Assembly: GCF_013072695.1 (NCBI RefSeq)
Contig: NZ_LXUK01000019.1
Span: forward strand, 1 to 48,855
Length of the DNA: 48,855 bases
Direction: 5' to 3'
Source: Acinetobacter sp. Ac_5812
GTDB taxonomy: Bacteria > Pseudomonadota > Gammaproteobacteria > Pseudomonadales > Moraxellaceae
Shown in pieces: positions 16,588-25,188 of this stretch. Position 1 is the first letter of the stretch. Every line of letters starts with the position of its first letter. Both the position numbers and the translations under genes were made by a program. The notes below the pieces were generated by a model. The model made no database searches, was not told where the DNA came from, and worked only from the letters and a program-made list of their open reading frames with translations.

Positions 16588-17825
16588 GAAATCAAATTAT
16601 TATTGGGCTCAGTATTTATAGCTTAATTTTGACTTTAATCGTCGGTCTCCATGGCTATATCGTAAATGAGAATATTGAAAAACTGGTATGGAAAACCGTA
16701 TTAGACGTTGAATTTGACTATATCAAAAAGCGTTTGGACAAAGATCCTGATTTTAGTGCTTCAGTTAAAGATAGTTTTTATTGGTATGATGAAAAAAATA
16801 CAGGAAAAGTTCCTAAAGCATTTTTTGCCTTAAATGCAGGAATTCATGATGAAATTGACTACGATAATAAAAAATTTGTCGTGATGGTCGAAGAAAAACC
16901 GTATAAACAAATTCTTGCAATGGATATTACTCATATTGAAACATATGAAAGTATGCTACTCGCCTCTACTTTTGTGTTTACACTCATTGTTGTTTTTCTG
17001 ATGGCCATTACAGCCTATTGGGCATTGGGCCGTCTTATCAACCCAATTCTCCAAATCGCCAAAGATATCTCTAAACTTCCTCCAAATGGAGTCGGAAATA
17101 AAATCCAGCTAGAAAAATCAGTTCCATATGAGTCTTTTCTTATCTCTGATGCTTTAAACCAATATATGGATCGAATTCAACAATATATGCATAGAGAAAA
17201 AAAATTTATAAATACTGCAAGTCATGAATTAAGAACCCCCATTTCAGTGATTTCAGGTGCAATGGAAGTTGCTTTAAATCATCCAGATACAGCTCCTTCC
17301 CTCATTCCCCATCTACAACGTGCAGCTCGGGTTTCACATGAAATGGAGGAATTACTTGCTTTACTCTTAACCTTGGCCCGAGATAAAGATCGTCTGCAAC
17401 GTATATCAGAAGTGATTGATCTTCGGTCTGAGCTTCCGAATATTATTGAAAATCATCTTTTCCTTTGCTCAGGTAAAAAATTAAGCATAGAGAATCAAGT
17501 GACAAGCACATTACTGGTGAGTGCACCAGCTCAAGTATTACGTATTGCGATCGGCAATTTAGTTCGGAATGCAATTGAAAACAGTGATCATGGTATCATT
17601 CAAATTTACGCTGAAAACCAAACATTATTCATTTCAGACCCAGGTCAAGACATGGATACAGCAGAATTACGTGATTTCTATACGCGATTAGCGCAATCTG
17701 GTCAACAGGGCTTTGGCGGTATTGGCATAGATCTGATATTAAGGTTGTGTGAGCATTTTGAGTGGCAACTTCAATTTAAACCAGCTCATGAAAAAGGCAC
17801 CATCGTCATGCTCAGCTTTACCTGA
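16566..17825 (+). CDS. Sensor histidine kinase paired with the OmpR-type regulator
   Basis: The 419-residue kinase has TM1 (about 9-31), a periplasmic sensor domain of about 100 residues, TM2 (about 130-156), a HAMP-like linker, HisKA with His220 in SHELRTPIS, and HATPase_c with the N-box IGNLVRNAIENS. The G1 box reads ISDPGQDM rather than DxGxG, and the G2 region is GFGGIGIDLI. The periplasmic domain has no family I recognise. It begins inside the regulator gene and shares its transcript. Confidence 0.93.
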   Translation: MHNRPNLRNQIIIGLSIYSLILTLIVGLHGYIVNENIEKLVWKTVLDVEFDYIKKRLDKDPDFSASVKDSFYWYDEKNTGKVPKAFFALNAGIHDEIDYDNKKFVVMVEEKPYKQILAMDITHIETYESMLLASTFVFTLIVVFLMAITAYWALGRLINPILQIAKDISKLPPNGVGNKIQLEKSVPYESFLISDALNQYMDRIQQYMHREKKFINTASHELRTPISVISGAMEVALNHPDTAPSLIPHLQRAARVSHEMEELLALLLTLARDKDRLQRISEVIDLRSELPNIIENHLFLCSGKKLSIENQVTSTLLVSAPAQVLRIAIGNLVRNAIENSDHGIIQIYAENQTLFISDPGQDMDTAELRDFYTRLAQSGQQGFGGIGIDLILRLCEHFEWQLQFKPAHEKGTIVMLSFT

Positions 17826-17857
17826 ACCAACCGTTAAAAAGAATTACGATTGGTTCA
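17823..17857. terminator. Bidirectional terminator-like hairpin between convergent genes
   Basis: TGAACCAA and TTGGTTCA form an 8-bp stem extended by CGT/ACG. It spans the last bases of both the kinase and ybbP, which end 19 nt apart. Confidence 0.55.
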
Positions 17858-20327
17858 TTTCTCTTAAACTTTGTAGGGGTGGAATATTGCATAAATAACT
17901 CAGGCGATAACGACCAATCAAGGTACAAATAATCATCATACTCAACGGTAAGATCAACCAAATTTCAGGATGCCATTGCACGGCCATTTGCATCCTGTGA
18001 CTGGCAATGGCACTTATCACTTCTGCAAACAAACACGCCACCACACCTGACAATAATCCAATAAAACCGATTTCAAGACTGAGCATCCGTTTTAACTTAT
18101 TCTTGGCAACACCAAATGAACGCAGCAACGCAACTTCTTTACGACGCTCATCCATCAGCACATTTAAACATGCAATCAGTACCAATACGCCAGAGAAGCC
18201 GACTAAGGCAGCCAGTACCGTGACAATCTGTACCAGCACATTCACCAAGCGTTTAATTTCATCCAGAATCCGTCCGACATCAATAAATACCGTATTGGAA
18301 AACTGCTGAATCAATTGCACCATTTTCGGCTGATCCGCAGGTGGCAAATAGAAGCTGCCTAAATAACTGCCCGCGTTTTCATCCATCGTTTCAGGTGAGA
18401 AGATGAAGAAAAAATTCGGACTAAAGCTTTCCCATTCGACGCTACGCAAGTTCACCACTGTGGCTTCTAAGCTACCTTCAGGCAGGCTAAAACTGAGTTG
18501 ATCACCAATTTGAATGCCAAGCTCATGTGCGGTTTTTTCCTCTACAGAGACTTGTCCTGCTTTGCTAAACTTAGCTATCCCTTGGGTAATCACATTGTCT
18601 TTAGGATAAAGACTGGCTTGAGTCAGATTTAGCTCACGGCGTAATGAGTTGTTTTGCTTGACCAACTCAGGTGTAAAGGCATGTCCATTTTTAGCAACCA
18701 AACGCCCACGAATATTCGGATACAGCGGAGTCGATTGCCAACCATTCTGCTCGATCTGTTGCTTGAACTGAGGCATATCAAACGGCGGCAAACCATAGAC
18801 AAATTGGTTCGGCGTGCCCACAGGCAATTGCTGCTGCCAACGCTGTAACAGGTCAGTTCGTAGAACACTCAGGACTGTAATCAAGCTCAGGCCTAGGGCC
18901 AATGCCGTAATTTGTAATGCAGTTTGATGTGGAATCCGGACATAAGCCGCTAGAAGATGTTTCCATTGTTTAACCGCTTTGAGTAGCAGCCAAATCACGG
19001 CATACATCATCGCGCAAAGCAGTAAGATTGCGCTAAGTACCAACAAGCTCAACTGTAGGTTATCACTCAGTACCAAACTAAATAGAATCAAGCTGACAAT
19101 ACCAATCGCAAACATTGCCACATAAGACTTGCGTGAACGCTCCTGTTGGCGAATCACCCGAATCGGTGGTGTATTTAATAATTCCCAAATGCTTGGCAAA
19201 ATAAAGCCAATAAGCACCATCACACTGGTAAAAATCGCAATCGGCAAGGCATAAAGTAGGTCGATGACTGCAAAGCTCAATTGCAGTTGCGGAATCAATT
19301 GCAGCATCAGTTGCAATAAACCATAACCCAAAGCAATCCCAATCAGACTTCCTAATACAATCGACAAGGCACTTACGATTCCGAGCAAGGCAATATAGGC
19401 CAATAAAATTTGTCGCTTACTGGCACCCAAGCAACGCATCAATGCAATATGATCTTGATTTTGTTGTACATAACGCTGGCTGGTTAAGGCAATCGCGATA
19501 CCACAGAGTAAAATAGTCAATAGATTAGCTAGCTGTAAGAAGGTATCCAGATTTTCAATTGGTTTCATTAAGCGGGTATTGGATTGACTGGCATCTCTGA
19601 GTTTCAGTGAACTTTGCTCACCTTCAAGTTGTTGATCTGCCTGCTGTTCAGTGTCTTGTTCAGTCTTCTGAGATTGTTTGAAAATCTTTTTATAGGCCTT
19701 GATTGAATCAGGTTCCCCCGCAAGTAGCAGTCGATATTCAATACGACTTCCAACTTGAACTGCATTGGTCTTGGCAATATCGGCTTGATGAATAATCACC
19801 GTCGGAGAGAACCCTGAAAATCCAGTCTCTTGATTAGAATCACGCTCGATTATGCCCGTGACCTTAAACTGAGCATCGGCAATTGCCAGTGGCTCCCCCA
19901 TTTTTGCATGTAATAAATCCATGGCACGCTGACTTAACCAGACTTCTCCTGCTTGTATCGCCTGTGCTTTGGGTTGAATCACCAACTGACCACGTAAGGG
20001 AAAATTTCCATCTACCGCTTTGACATTGACCATCACAAACTGATCTTGGGTATGTGCCATCGAGCTAAATACGGTCACAGGGGCGTGTTTTAATTTGAGC
20101 TGATCTGCCTGTTGCAGCCAATTCGGCTGAATAGGGTCCTTGTCTGATAGGACTAAATCCCCCCCCAACATTTCAGCAGCTTGTAATGCCACCGCATTTT
20201 GGACTTGGGTATTACTAAACTTGAGCGCCGTGGTTGCACTAATTGCCAAAGACAAGGCAATAATTAGCAGATATAAGCCTCCAGTACGAAAACTTTGTAA
20301 CAGTAAGGGTTTCAGGACTGAACTCAT
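17844..20327 (-). CDS. ybbP: ABC transporter permease, FtsX/MacB type (YbbP-like)
   Basis: This 827-residue membrane protein has an N-terminal TM, a large periplasmic domain, and two FtsX-type blocks of TM helices (around residues 275-395 and 690-810) plus central helices, the layout of YbbP. FtsX-like features include ALMRCLGASKRQILL and VALLRSFGVAKNKLKR. The frame opens earlier, but ATG 20327 has GGAGG about 5 nt upstream and overlaps the ybbA stop as ATGA. With YbbA it forms an ABC system thought to move lipophilic substrates or act on the periplasm; the substrate is unsettled. A G8 tract lies at 20159-20166. Confidence 0.92.
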   Translation of the reverse strand: MSSVLKPLLLQSFRTGGLYLLIIALSLAISATTALKFSNTQVQNAVALQAAEMLGGDLVLSDKDPIQPNWLQQADQLKLKHAPVTVFSSMAHTQDQFVMVNVKAVDGNFPLRGQLVIQPKAQAIQAGEVWLSQRAMDLLHAKMGEPLAIADAQFKVTGIIERDSNQETGFSGFSPTVIIHQADIAKTNAVQVGSRIEYRLLLAGEPDSIKAYKKIFKQSQKTEQDTEQQADQQLEGEQSSLKLRDASQSNTRLMKPIENLDTFLQLANLLTILLCGIAIALTSQRYVQQNQDHIALMRCLGASKRQILLAYIALLGIVSALSIVLGSLIGIALGYGLLQLMLQLIPQLQLSFAVIDLLYALPIAIFTSVMVLIGFILPSIWELLNTPPIRVIRQQERSRKSYVAMFAIGIVSLILFSLVLSDNLQLSLLVLSAILLLCAMMYAVIWLLLKAVKQWKHLLAAYVRIPHQTALQITALALGLSLITVLSVLRTDLLQRWQQQLPVGTPNQFVYGLPPFDMPQFKQQIEQNGWQSTPLYPNIRGRLVAKNGHAFTPELVKQNNSLRRELNLTQASLYPKDNVITQGIAKFSKAGQVSVEEKTAHELGIQIGDQLSFSLPEGSLEATVVNLRSVEWESFSPNFFFIFSPETMDENAGSYLGSFYLPPADQPKMVQLIQQFSNTVFIDVGRILDEIKRLVNVLVQIVTVLAALVGFSGVLVLIACLNVLMDERRKEVALLRSFGVAKNKLKRMLSLEIGFIGLLSGVVACLFAEVISAIASHRMQMAVQWHPEIWLILPLSMMIICTLIGRYRLSYLCNIPPLQSLREMNQS

Positions 20328-21028
20328 ACCCCCTCCTGCAACTTGACGATTTCCTGAATTTGACCATCGGCGAGTTTGACATGGCGTTGGCAAAGTGCAG
20401 CCAAGTTTTGATCATGGGTGACCAAGACTAATGTTGTGCCTAATTCTTTATTTAAATCAAATAATAGTTGTTCAACCTCTTCCGCAGTTTGCCCATCCAG
20501 ATTCCCTGTGGGTTCATCTGCAAAAATGATTTTCGGCTCGGCAATTAAAGCTCGTGCAATTGCAACACGCTGCTGCTCTCCACCTGAAAGCACTTTCGGT
20601 GTTTGCTGTGCTTGTCGAATCAATCCAACCCTTTCCAACCATGCCAATGCTTTTTGTTCTGCCTGCTTAAAATTAAAATCTGGTTGCAGACGTAAAGGCA
20701 ACATCACATTTTCCAATGCGCTTAACTGCGGCAACAACTGAAAAGATTGAAAGACAAAACCAATATTTTCTAAACGGACACGGGCACGTTGTTCTTCAGT
20801 AAGCTTATGAACGGCTTCTCCACAGACCCATAACTCTCCCAGACTCGGTCGATCCAATGTCGCAAGAATACCTAATAGCGTTGATTTCCCCGAGCCCGAA
20901 CGGCCAGTAATGGCAATCTGTTCACCTTGATAGATATCTAAATCTATGTCTTTTAAAATGCTCAGACTTTGCTGATTGATTTGAATGTTTTGTGTAACTT
21001 TTTGGGCAGAGATAATCGGTTGTGGCAT
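20324..21028 (-). CDS. ybbA: ABC transporter ATP-binding protein (YbbA/LolD-like)
   Basis: The 234-residue ATPase has Walker A GRSGSGKST, Q-loop FVFQSFQLLP, signature LSGGEQQRVAIARAL, Walker B IIFADEPTGN and the H-loop LVLVTHD. Sequence style is that of the MacB/LolD/YbbA group. It overlaps ybbP by 4 nt and diverges from tesA across 36 nt, the same arrangement as E. coli tesA-ybbAP, which supports the naming. Confidence 0.94.
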   Translation of the reverse strand: MPQPIISAQKVTQNIQINQQSLSILKDIDLDIYQGEQIAITGRSGSGKSTLLGILATLDRPSLGELWVCGEAVHKLTEEQRARVRLENIGFVFQSFQLLPQLSALENVMLPLRLQPDFNFKQAEQKALAWLERVGLIRQAQQTPKVLSGGEQQRVAIARALIAEPKIIFADEPTGNLDGQTAEEVEQLLFDLNKELGTTLVLVTHDQNLAALCQRHVKLADGQIQEIVKLQEGV

Positions 21029-21064
21029 GATGTCACGTATCCTTTAGGACAAATTTGAAATACG

Positions 21065-21694
21065 ATGCAAAAATCTAAAGTTATCTGGTCACTATCAAAA
21101 GCAGTTGGAATCATCGCCATTGGCTTGATCCCAACACTGGTTTCAGCAAAGACTATTTTAATTTTGGGTGATAGCCTGAGCGCAGGTTATGGCATCGATG
21201 TAAAGCAAGGTTGGGTGCAATTATTACAACAACGCCTAGACCAACAGTATCCGAAACAACACAAAGTGGTCAATGCAAGTGTCAGCGGTGAAACCACCAG
21301 CGGTGCATTGGCAAGACTTCCGAAGTTATTACAAACCTATAAGCCTGAAATTGTGGTGATTGAGCTTGGCGGCAATGATGGTCTACGTGGCCAACCACCA
21401 CAAATGATTCAAAAAAATCTCGCTCAATTGGTACAGCTGAGCCAAAAACAGAAAGCCAATGTTTTACTGTTTGGTATGAAAATACCACCGAATTATGGGA
21501 CCGCCTATAGCACGGCTTTTGAAAATAATTACAAAATTGTAAGTCAGCAATATAAAGTAAAACTCTTGCCGTTCTTCCTTGAGGGCGTGGCTGGGCATAA
21601 GAGTTTAATTCAGAATGATCAAATCCATCCCAATGCCAAAGCGCAACCGATTATGCTGAATGTAGCTTACCCCTATATCAAAGGTGCCTTATAA
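21065..21694 (+). CDS. tesA: Arylesterase / multifunctional acyl-CoA thioesterase I (GDSL)
   Basis: The 209-residue protein has a signal peptide (to about A28) and the SGNH-hydrolase blocks: LGDSLSAGYG with Ser37, the Gly in SGETTSG, GGNDGLRG, and DQIHPNA with the Asp/His pair. It hydrolyses acyl esters and thioesters in the periplasm. It is divergent from ybbA and convergent with aac(6'). Confidence 0.95.
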   Translation: MQKSKVIWSLSKAVGIIAIGLIPTLVSAKTILILGDSLSAGYGIDVKQGWVQLLQQRLDQQYPKQHKVVNASVSGETTSGALARLPKLLQTYKPEIVVIELGGNDGLRGQPPQMIQKNLAQLVQLSQKQKANVLLFGMKIPPNYGTAYSTAFENNYKIVSQQYKVKLLPFFLEGVAGHKSLIQNDQIHPNAKAQPIMLNVAYPYIKGAL

Positions 21695-21719
21695 GTACTT
21701 GATATATGGATAAAATATT

Positions 21720-22160
21720 TTAGACGATATTTTTCTTAAAATACACCACACGTTCAGTTTCATGAAAACCGAGTGCTCGATGCATGGCATGGCTGATCTG
21801 ATTGTCCAGCGCTGCATCTGAAGCAAACTCTGTACATGCAAATTGTTTTGCCCAAATTTCGACATGCTGAACCAAACCTGTTGCGATACCTGAACGGCGA
21901 TATTCAGGCAATACATAAATCCCTTCAAGAAAAGCTACAGGTGAGGTTTGCGTACCATTCACATATTCATATCGAATCGAAGCCTCCAACATGGCAATTG
22001 CTTGTTGGGTGTCGGTATAAGCCAATAATTGTAAGCGATGTGCCTGTGTGACCAGTTGACGCATTTCCTGTAAATGTGTTTCTTCATGATCAGGCCAGAG
22101 CAAACTTCTTAATGCTAGCCAATCTGATAATTGTGATTCAGATATCGGCATAATATTCAT
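21720..22160 (-). CDS. Aminoglycoside 6'-N-acetyltransferase, AAC(6')-I type
   Basis: The 146-residue GNAT protein has an acetyl-CoA loop EGIYVLPEYRRSGIATGL and the end block FASDAALDNQISHAMHRALGFHETERVVYF. As I recall, this closely follows the chromosomal AAC(6')-Ig-like enzymes of Acinetobacter species, whose length is also about 145 aa. The open frame starts earlier, but that part overlaps the carbonic anhydrase gene; ATG 22160 (MNIMPISE) matches the family N-terminus. The enzyme acetylates the 6'-amino group of aminoglycosides such as tobramycin and amikacin. No mobile element flanks it, so it looks intrinsic. The exact allele cannot be set here. Confidence 0.88.
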   Translation of the reverse strand: MNIMPISESQLSDWLALRSLLWPDHEETHLQEMRQLVTQAHRLQLLAYTDTQQAIAMLEASIRYEYVNGTQTSPVAFLEGIYVLPEYRRSGIATGLVQHVEIWAKQFACTEFASDAALDNQISHAMHRALGFHETERVVYFKKNIV

Positions 22161-22230
22161 AAAGGGGCTGCTCTTTGATTGAAACATCCAAATTTTATCA
22201 ACGAGGGATATAAAGCATGAATGATAAAAT

Positions 22231-22256
22231 AATGGCGAGTCTCTCAACTCGCCATC
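22231..22256 (-). terminator. Terminator after carbonic anhydrase
   Basis: ATGGCGAGT and ACTCGCCAT form a 9-bp stem with a short loop just after the can stop. The minus-strand tail is TATTTTAT. It separates can from aac(6'), which should then have its own promoter in 22161-22230. Confidence 0.75.
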
Positions 22257-22260
22257 TGCT

Positions 22261-22887
22261 TTAAAAATCGAAGAAACTGACTTCACCTGTTTCCAGTGAA
22301 TATTCTGCTCCGACCACAATCATTTTGCCTTTCTCAATCAGACTTTCCAACACCGCCGAACCATGACGTAATTGATTCACTGAAGCAAAGACATTGGAAC
22401 GAACCGCATGAGCTGACAGTTTTTTCAAATCATTCTTTAAATCTGTTTGCATCAAGATTTCAACCGAAGGACGTACACGGTTGACAATCGACATCAAATT
22501 CGATGATGGCGGTTGCTGTGGGTTCATCAAGGTATCAATCGTTGCTTGAATCGCACCACAGTGACTATGCCCTAGCACCACCACCACAGCACAATCATAA
22601 CGTTCTGCCGCAAACTCAACACTCCCCACTTGTGATGGTGCAACGATATTGCCTGCTACACGAATCACGAACAAGTCACCTAAACCTTGGTCAAACACCA
22701 TTTCCGCAGGGACTCGGGAATCAGAACAACCTAAAACAATCGCAAAAGGATTTTGTTCACTTGCCATTTCGGCACGTTCTTGGTGAGACAATAATTTTTG
22801 TTGAACTGCCTCTCCCTTTACAAAACGGGCATTACCAGCTTTTAAACGTTCTAGGGCTTCTTGAGCAGTGAGCATGCTTAAATCCAT
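22261..22887 (-). CDS. can: Beta-class carbonic anhydrase
   Basis: The 208-residue protein has the zinc ligands of the beta class: the Cys and Asp of LGCSDSRVPAE and the His and Cys of GHSHCGAI. It interconverts CO2 and bicarbonate in the cytoplasm. A second in-frame ATG at 22875 is possible; neither has a strong RBS. It is divergent from the alpha/beta hydrolase. Confidence 0.95.
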   Translation of the reverse strand: MDLSMLTAQEALERLKAGNARFVKGEAVQQKLLSHQERAEMASEQNPFAIVLGCSDSRVPAEMVFDQGLGDLFVIRVAGNIVAPSQVGSVEFAAERYDCAVVVVLGHSHCGAIQATIDTLMNPQQPPSSNLMSIVNRVRPSVEILMQTDLKNDLKKLSAHAVRSNVFASVNQLRHGSAVLESLIEKGKMIVVGAEYSLETGEVSFFDF

Positions 22888-23108
22888 CTATGGTTGACAT
22901 GAGCAAATAGTGTAATGTGCGCCTGTTTGAAAGTCACTGACAAAAATAAAAACTCTCAGTATGTCTGCTAATGTTTTAATCAGGAAAATAATGGAAAATT
23001 AATGATTTCATTGGCAAGAATTTCCATACAGCTGTAGATTATGCAAATGACTCCTTCAGCACTTTCCCCAATAATCAATGGGCGTAAAAATAGATCAAGG
23101 ACAGAACA

Positions 23109-24125
23109 ATGAATACAATAAACCAATTTACAATGCCCTTCCGCAGGACACTCACTGCAGCTTTACTGGCATGCAGTTTGACTACAGTTGCGATCAGCAC
23201 CACACAGGCTGCGGAAATTGAGATGAGTTTCCAAAACCTACTGCAACAAGAGCGTGCTTGGGCAGGCTTACAAAGTAAAACCTTAAAAGTAGGTGATATT
23301 ACTTGGTCCTATAGTGAGGGTGGCCAAGCAGGTAAACCGATTGTGATTTTGGTTCATGGTTTAGCAGGCAGTCGCGATAACTGGAACCGTGTCGCACGTG
23401 CCTTAACTGCAAATTACCATGTGGTCATCCCTGACTTGCCTGCCAGTGGTGAAACTCAGGTGCCAAAAGATTTTGATTATTCTGTGCCCAACGTGACTGA
23501 AAAACTGCGTCGTTTTGTTGAAGCAGCCAACCTCACCGGCCCAGCACATGTGGCAGGTCATTCACTCGGTGGTTCAATTGCGATGCTATATGCAGGTCAA
23601 TATCCATTTGAAACCAAGAGCTTGTTCTTGATTGATGCGGCTGGGGTATATAAATCTGCCACCACATCTTATCTCAAAGATCCAACCCAAGTAAGAAACA
23701 TGATTGTGAGCAAGAAAGGAGACTTTAACTTCTTGATGCAACAAGCCATGCATACACCACCCTTCATTCCTAAGGAAATTGCCCAAGCGCAAGAGAAAAT
23801 GATGATAGGTCAGGTTGAGCAAACCCAAAAGATGGTGGATCAAATCATTGCCTTGAATAAGCTCTACACACCAGACTCATTTGCCTTATTGGCGCGCTCA
23901 ATCGATGCACCTACCCTGATTTTATGGGGTAAACAAGATAAAATTATTAATGTTGAAGTTGCACCTGAGTTAAAATCACTGCTGAAAAATGCACAAGCAC
24001 CTGTAATCTTAGACAATGTTGGACATATGCCAATCTTGGAAGCAGATCAATTGGTGGTTCAGCAATATCTACCTTTCCTCAGTAAGATTCAGACACAAAA
24101 GCCTGCAGCAACACCTTCACCCTAA
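23109..24125 (+). CDS. Secreted alpha/beta hydrolase (lipase/esterase-like)
   Basis: The 338-residue protein starts with a signal peptide ending near TQAAEIE. The fold shows HGLAGSRDNW (oxyanion region), the nucleophile Ser152 in AGHSLGGS, Asp277 in LWGKQDK and His306 in VGHMPILE, a full catalytic triad. AAGGACAG precedes the ATG. It is probably a periplasmic or secreted esterase or lipase; the substrate is unknown. The next gene, of unknown function, begins 25 nt later and is likely co-transcribed. Confidence 0.9.
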   Translation: MNTINQFTMPFRRTLTAALLACSLTTVAISTTQAAEIEMSFQNLLQQERAWAGLQSKTLKVGDITWSYSEGGQAGKPIVILVHGLAGSRDNWNRVARALTANYHVVIPDLPASGETQVPKDFDYSVPNVTEKLRRFVEAANLTGPAHVAGHSLGGSIAMLYAGQYPFETKSLFLIDAAGVYKSATTSYLKDPTQVRNMIVSKKGDFNFLMQQAMHTPPFIPKEIAQAQEKMMIGQVEQTQKMVDQIIALNKLYTPDSFALLARSIDAPTLILWGKQDKIINVEVAPELKSLLKNAQAPVILDNVGHMPILEADQLVVQQYLPFLSKIQTQKPAATPSP

Positions 24126-24149
24126 ATTTAATGAGCGATTTGAGATTTT

Positions 24150-25154
24150 ATGTTGAAACAACCCATGATAGAACAACTGATTGATGCACAACTTGATTTT
24201 CTAGAGCAGGAGTTTGCACAAGCAGAAACGATTCAATACGAGTTTAAACAGTTCTATCATTGGTTGCGCTTACAACAGTTACAGCATCTTTGGTCGTTTG
24301 AACAAATCTTTGAGCTGATTGAAAAGCAGATTTTGGCCACACCTGCCAGTCCATTTTTAATCGAACAAATTTCGGAACATATACGTTTTGCCTTAATTCA
24401 TCCAATCAATGATCAAACCACGATTGAACAGGTCATTCCAGTCCTGACCATCGACTCAATTGCACAATATGTAGCAAGCAAAAGCGGTCATCGGCAGCGT
24501 TTGATTAAAACAGTGGTGAACAACCCGGCTTTTTCTGCATTGATTACTCAACTGATTCAACATTCAATCCAAGATTATCTGGACAACTCCATGTCAAAAC
24601 GTGTTCCTGGCGTTGGACATTTTATGAAAATGGGAAAATCAGTTTTAGAAACAGTGACCGATTCCAACCTGAATGACACGATTAACCACTACTTACAAAA
24701 GAACATTTTAAAAATCAGTCAAATGAGTGAAAAAGTGTTAAATCAACATTTTAATGATGACAAGCTTTATCATTTTCAGGCCAATCTCTGGCATAAAATT
24801 AAGCTCATGCCTTTATCGGTTTTGCGTAATTATGTCGAAGTACAAGATTTGCCTAAGACAGTCGGCATGGGGCATGAAATTTGGGAACATATCCGTCAAA
24901 CGCCTTACCTAAAACAGCAAGTACATGATGGCGTCTATGCATGGTATGCCCGTAATCAGGAACGCACTTTTGACCTGTTACTACGTGACCTGAATATTGA
25001 TGAAGAATTGGTTGAAAATGAACTGAGCCATTTGCTCAGCCCTGTTTTACAGCAAGTCATTACAACAGGTTATTTAAGACAGCGTGCTCGTGCGTATTTA
25101 GAGAAATTTTATTATTCTGAAAGAGTCAATCAAATCTTAAATAAGCAAGGATAA
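24150..25154 (+). CDS. Conserved hypothetical protein, 334 aa
   Basis: I do not recognise a domain. The protein is helical and rich in Gln, His and Leu, with no signal peptide and no clear TM helix; a GVGHFMKMGKSVLE segment is mildly amphipathic. Possible paired helices recur (VSKS, LIQHSIQDYL, LQKNILKI). Its position 25 nt after the hydrolase gene suggests an accessory role for the same pathway, but nothing in the sequence shows it. Confidence 0.8.
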   Translation: MLKQPMIEQLIDAQLDFLEQEFAQAETIQYEFKQFYHWLRLQQLQHLWSFEQIFELIEKQILATPASPFLIEQISEHIRFALIHPINDQTTIEQVIPVLTIDSIAQYVASKSGHRQRLIKTVVNNPAFSALITQLIQHSIQDYLDNSMSKRVPGVGHFMKMGKSVLETVTDSNLNDTINHYLQKNILKISQMSEKVLNQHFNDDKLYHFQANLWHKIKLMPLSVLRNYVEVQDLPKTVGMGHEIWEHIRQTPYLKQQVHDGVYAWYARNQERTFDLLLRDLNIDEELVENELSHLLSPVLQQVITTGYLRQRARAYLEKFYYSERVNQILNKQG

Positions 25155-25175
25155 GGCATTTGCTGCCCTATCCTT
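25147..25175. terminator. Terminator between convergent 334-aa gene and TonB receptor
   Basis: AAGGATA-GGCA and TGCC-TATCCTT pair with one-base bulges around a five-base loop. Pyrimidine-rich TTTCCTTACTGTT follows on the plus strand. Confidence 0.65.
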
Positions 25176-25188
25176 TCCTTACTGTTAT

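Noticed and set aside
22161..22319. Longer aac(6') start
   Set aside because: It would run into the carbonic anhydrase gene and across its terminator; the family N-terminus fits ATG 22160.
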